64,000 bases of DNA from Aureimonas altamirensis (lineage in GTDB: Bacteria; Pseudomonadota; Alphaproteobacteria; Rhizobiales; Rhizobiaceae). The stretch is taken from contig NZ_JAMQCO010000004.1 in NCBI RefSeq assembly GCF_023702225.1, positions 304,384 through 368,383 of the forward strand, read 5' to 3'. Of this stretch, positions 61,816 to 64,000 are shown in pieces. Both the position numbers and the translations under genes were made by a program. Numbering within the stretch: the stretch's first letter is position 1; every line of letters begins with the position of its first letter. A model generated the notes under the pieces. The model did no database searches and had not been told where the DNA came from. It was given only the letters and a program-made list of their open reading frames with translations.

Positions 61816-63099
61816 ATGCGGCCCCAGAGTTCCGCGACGGAGGTCGCCAACCGCAGCAATCTGCTGCTGCTGATCCAACTGCGCTGGATAGCGGTCGCCG
61901 GCCAGGTGTTCACCATCCTCTTCGTGCATTTCCGGCTGGGCATCGGCCTGCCCATGCAGGAGATGTGCTCGGTGCTGGCGCTGCTGGCGGCGGTGAACAT
62001 CGCAAGCTTCCTGCGCTACCAGCGCAGCCCGGCCGTATCCAACCGGGAATTGTTCGCGCAATTGCTGCTCGACGTGACTGCGCTCAGCGCCCAGCTCTAT
62101 CTCAGCGGCGGGGCGCTGAATCCGTTCATTTCCCTGTTCCTGCTGCAGGTCATCATCGGCGCCGTGCTCCTGGCCGGCTCGTACGCGTGGGCGCTCGTGG
62201 TCGTCGCCACCGGGTGCTTCGTCGCCCTGTCGATCGTCTACCGGCCCATCGACATTCCGCACGAGGGCGAGCTCGCCATCGCGAGTCTGCATGTGCAGGG
62301 ACTGTTCATCTGCTTTCTGCTGGTCGCCGTCCTGCTGACCTATCTGATCATCCGGATCAACGGCAACCTCGCCGCCCGCGACGCCCGCGTCGCCGAACTG
62401 AGGCGGCAGGCGGTAGAGGAAGACCATATCGTGCGCATCGGCCTTCTGGCCTCCGGCGCCGCCCACGAGCTCGGCACGCCCCTGGCGACGCTGTCCGTCA
62501 TCATGAACGACTGGCGCCGTGCGGACGGTTTTCGCTCCGACCCGGGCATCATCGAGGAACTCGAAGAGGCGGAAGCCCAGCTGGACCGGTGCAAGACCAT
62601 CGTCTCCAGTATCCTGACCTCGGCCGGCCAGACGCGGGGCGAAGGCACGGTGCGAACCACCGTGCGGGCCTTCTTCGACGATCTCATCGCGGACTGGAGC
62701 CGCATCGGGGCGGCACGTAGGCTGACCTATTTCAACGACTTCGCTCCCGACCAGCCGATGGTCGTCGACCTGGCGCTGCGACAGGTCGTCTTCAACCTTC
62801 TCGACAACGCGCTCGAGGCGTCGCGGCGCACCATAACGGTAACCCTTTCGCGCGACGGGGATCACGTGCTGACGACCGTTTCGGACGATGGACCCGGTTT
62901 CTCGCCCGAGGTTCTGGAATCGCTCGGTCGTCCCTATGTTTCAACCAAGGGACGGCCGGGCGCGGGGCTGGGCCTGTTCCTCGTCAGCAATGTGGTGCGC
63001 AAGCTGGGCGGAACGCTCGAAGCGCGCAACGCCGGCGATGGCGGCGGTACGACCGTCGTCCTGCGCCTGCCATTGTCTTCCATCGGGAAAGGGCAATAG
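61816..63099 (+). CDS. regB: Redox sensor histidine kinase RegB/PrrB (ActS) type
   Basis: 427 residues. About six membrane segments (19-178) with the quinone-binding heptapeptide GGALNPF (98-104), then the H-box GAAHELGTPLATL with H217, C259 in QLDRCKT at the place of the redox-active Cys of RegB, N-box FNLLDNALEA, and GAGLGLFLVSNV. RegB monitors respiratory redox state and phosphorylates RegA. The ATG at 61816 has GAGGTG upstream. It is divergent from phnD (205-bp gap) and followed 2 bp later by regA. Confidence 0.92.
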   Translation: MRPQSSATEVANRSNLLLLIQLRWIAVAGQVFTILFVHFRLGIGLPMQEMCSVLALLAAVNIASFLRYQRSPAVSNRELFAQLLLDVTALSAQLYLSGGALNPFISLFLLQVIIGAVLLAGSYAWALVVVATGCFVALSIVYRPIDIPHEGELAIASLHVQGLFICFLLVAVLLTYLIIRINGNLAARDARVAELRRQAVEEDHIVRIGLLASGAAHELGTPLATLSVIMNDWRRADGFRSDPGIIEELEEAEAQLDRCKTIVSSILTSAGQTRGEGTVRTTVRAFFDDLIADWSRIGAARRLTYFNDFAPDQPMVVDLALRQVVFNLLDNALEASRRTITVTLSRDGDHVLTTVSDDGPGFSPEVLESLGRPYVSTKGRPGAGLGLFLVSNVVRKLGGTLEARNAGDGGGTTVVLRLPLSSIGKGQ

Positions 63100-63101
63100 A
63101 C

Positions 63102-63632
63102 GTGTCCAAGGGTGCATTACTGATCGTCGAGGACGACATGGCGCTTGCGAAAGCGCTGAAGCGCTCTTTCGAGCGGCGCGAATACGAGGTTGCGCATGTG
63201 GCGGATTACGATGCGATGGAGCGTTTCCTTGACGGCGCATCGCCCGATTTCGCGGTGGTCGATCTGAAGCTCGTCGGCCGATCCGGCCTCGATTGCGTCA
63301 AGCGCCTGCATATGCACGATCCGGACATGCGCATCGTGGTGCTGACGGGCTTCGCCAGCATAGCCACCGCCGTCGAGGCGGTGAAGCTCGGCGCAAGCCA
63401 TTACCTGCCGAAGCCGGCAAACACCGACGACATCGAGCTCGCCTTCCATCGCGACGAGGGCGATGCAAGCGTTGCCGTGGACGGCCGGCCGACATCGCTG
63501 AAAAACCTGGAATGGGAACGCATCCACCAGACATTGGTGGAAGCCGATTTCAATATCTCGGAAACGGCGCGGCGGCTCGGCATGCATCGCCGCACCCTGG
63601 CGCGCAAGCTGGAAAAGCGGCAGGTTCGCTGA
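63102..63632 (+). CDS. regA: Response regulator RegA/PrrA (ActR) type (GTG start)
   Basis: 176 residues. Receiver domain with ED10-D11-D12, D54 in AVVDLKLVGRSGL, T81 in VVLTGFASIATAV and K103 in LPKPA, a proline-poor linker and a Fis-type helix-turn-helix NISETARRLGMHRRTLARKL in pieces (about 149-171). It activates or represses genes for respiration, nitrogen and carbon fixation in alphaproteobacteria. GTG at 63102 with AAAGGG upstream. Confidence 0.92.
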   Translation: MSKGALLIVEDDMALAKALKRSFERREYEVAHVADYDAMERFLDGASPDFAVVDLKLVGRSGLDCVKRLHMHDPDMRIVVLTGFASIATAVEAVKLGASHYLPKPANTDDIELAFHRDEGDASVAVDGRPTSLKNLEWERIHQTLVEADFNISETARRLGMHRRTLARKLEKRQVR

Positions 63633-63654
63633 CCTGCCGCATGGCTTCCCCCGA

Positions 63655-64000
63655 TCAGGCGCCGTCCGGCGACGGGCCGGACAATTCGCTGGCGCGGCGG
63701 TTGCGGTTGAACCACAGGGCCGCAAGCGTGCAGATCGCGCCCGACATCAGATAGAGGCCGATGGCGCCGACGCCGAACCGCGAGGTGAGAAGCAGGGCCA
63801 CCAGGGGCGCGAACCCGGCGCCGATCAGCCATGAAAGATCGGAGGTGATGGCCGAGCCCGTATAGCGGTCGCGGTTCGCGAAATTGGATGCGACCGCCCC
63901 GGCCGCCTGACCGTGCGACAACCCCAGCAAGGCGAAGCCGATCAGGATGAAGGCCGTCTGCCCGGGATAACCGGCGGCGAACAGGAAGGGCGTGGCGATG
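63655..64000 (-). CDS. MFS transporter, C-terminal part (cut by the right edge)
   Basis: About 115 codons up to the window edge, reading leftwards and ending at 63655. The visible end has three or four hydrophobic segments (FLFAAGYPGQTAFILIGFALLGLSHG, SDLSWLIGAGFAPLVALLL, VGAIGLYLMSGAICTLAALWF, each in pieces) and a polar tail. NRDRYTGSAITSDLSWLIGAG resembles the metabolite:H+ symporter (MHS/ShiA/ProP) group. Substrate unknown; the gene continues outside the window. Confidence 0.75.
   Translation of the reverse strand, partial: IATPFLFAAGYPGQTAFILIGFALLGLSHGQAAGAVASNFANRDRYTGSAITSDLSWLIGAGFAPLVALLLTSRFGVGAIGLYLMSGAICTLAALWFNRNRRASELSGPSPDGA

Overview
The window is GC-rich, densely coded bacterial DNA. 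CpdR, Tat-dependent solute-binding proteins, a RegB/RegA pair, an Urt-Fmd amide system and several rhizobial-type oxidoreductases point to an alphaproteobacterium, most likely of the order Hyphomicrobiales (Rhizobiales). I cannot place it in a genus. No insertion sequence, prophage, CRISPR array, rRNA or replication origin was seen. Almost the whole window is a collection of uptake-plus-breakdown operons for organic nitrogen, sulfur and phosphorus compounds, most with a regulator gene beside them.

Layout. 0-2 kb: N-formylglutamate amidohydrolase, the cell-cycle regulator cpdR, tRNA-Val(GAC), a small membrane protein. 2.2-8.2 kb: a divergent carboxylate/aldehyde locus (TcuA-like flavoprotein, TctC binding protein and a beta-hydroxyacid dehydrogenase against an aldehyde dehydrogenase and an IclR regulator). 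8.3-11.5 kb: an Mfd-like helicase. 11.8-14.3 kb: a cyclohexadienyl-dehydratase-like periplasmic protein with a TPP enzyme. 14.3-27.1 kb: a DeoR-type regulator facing a ten-gene operon of peptide-type ABC importer, M20 amidohydrolase, two APH/choline-kinase-like kinases, an inositol-phosphatase-like enzyme and ethanolamine ammonia-lyase EutBC. This grouping is unusual and is the best candidate here for an undescribed pathway.

27.1-39.4 kb is a sulfur-scavenging island: FMN reductase, a MetQNI-type importer, two SfnB-like flavoproteins and an NtaA/SnaA/DszA-type monooxygenase; then ssuD with an FAD/NAD(P)-binding partner facing ssuACB. The two rightward sulfur operons share a near-identical 21-bp element about 60-65 bp before their first genes. 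39.4-50.3 kb is an amide/urea locus: urtABCDE-fmdA-fmdB, facing a 1,121-residue fusion of an NCS1-type permease to a hybrid histidine kinase, followed by a LuxR-type response regulator.

50.3-51.9 kb: HxlR regulator facing an Old Yellow Enzyme. 51.9-58.2 kb: a sigma-54 activator facing a nitrate/cyanate-type ABC importer, cyanase and an NTF2-like protein, with a consensus -24/-12 promoter and a strong palindromic activator site between them. 58.2-61.6 kb: a PhnDCEE phosphonate/phosphite-type importer without C-P lyase genes. 61.8-63.6 kb: RegB/RegA redox two-component pair. The right edge cuts an MFS transporter.
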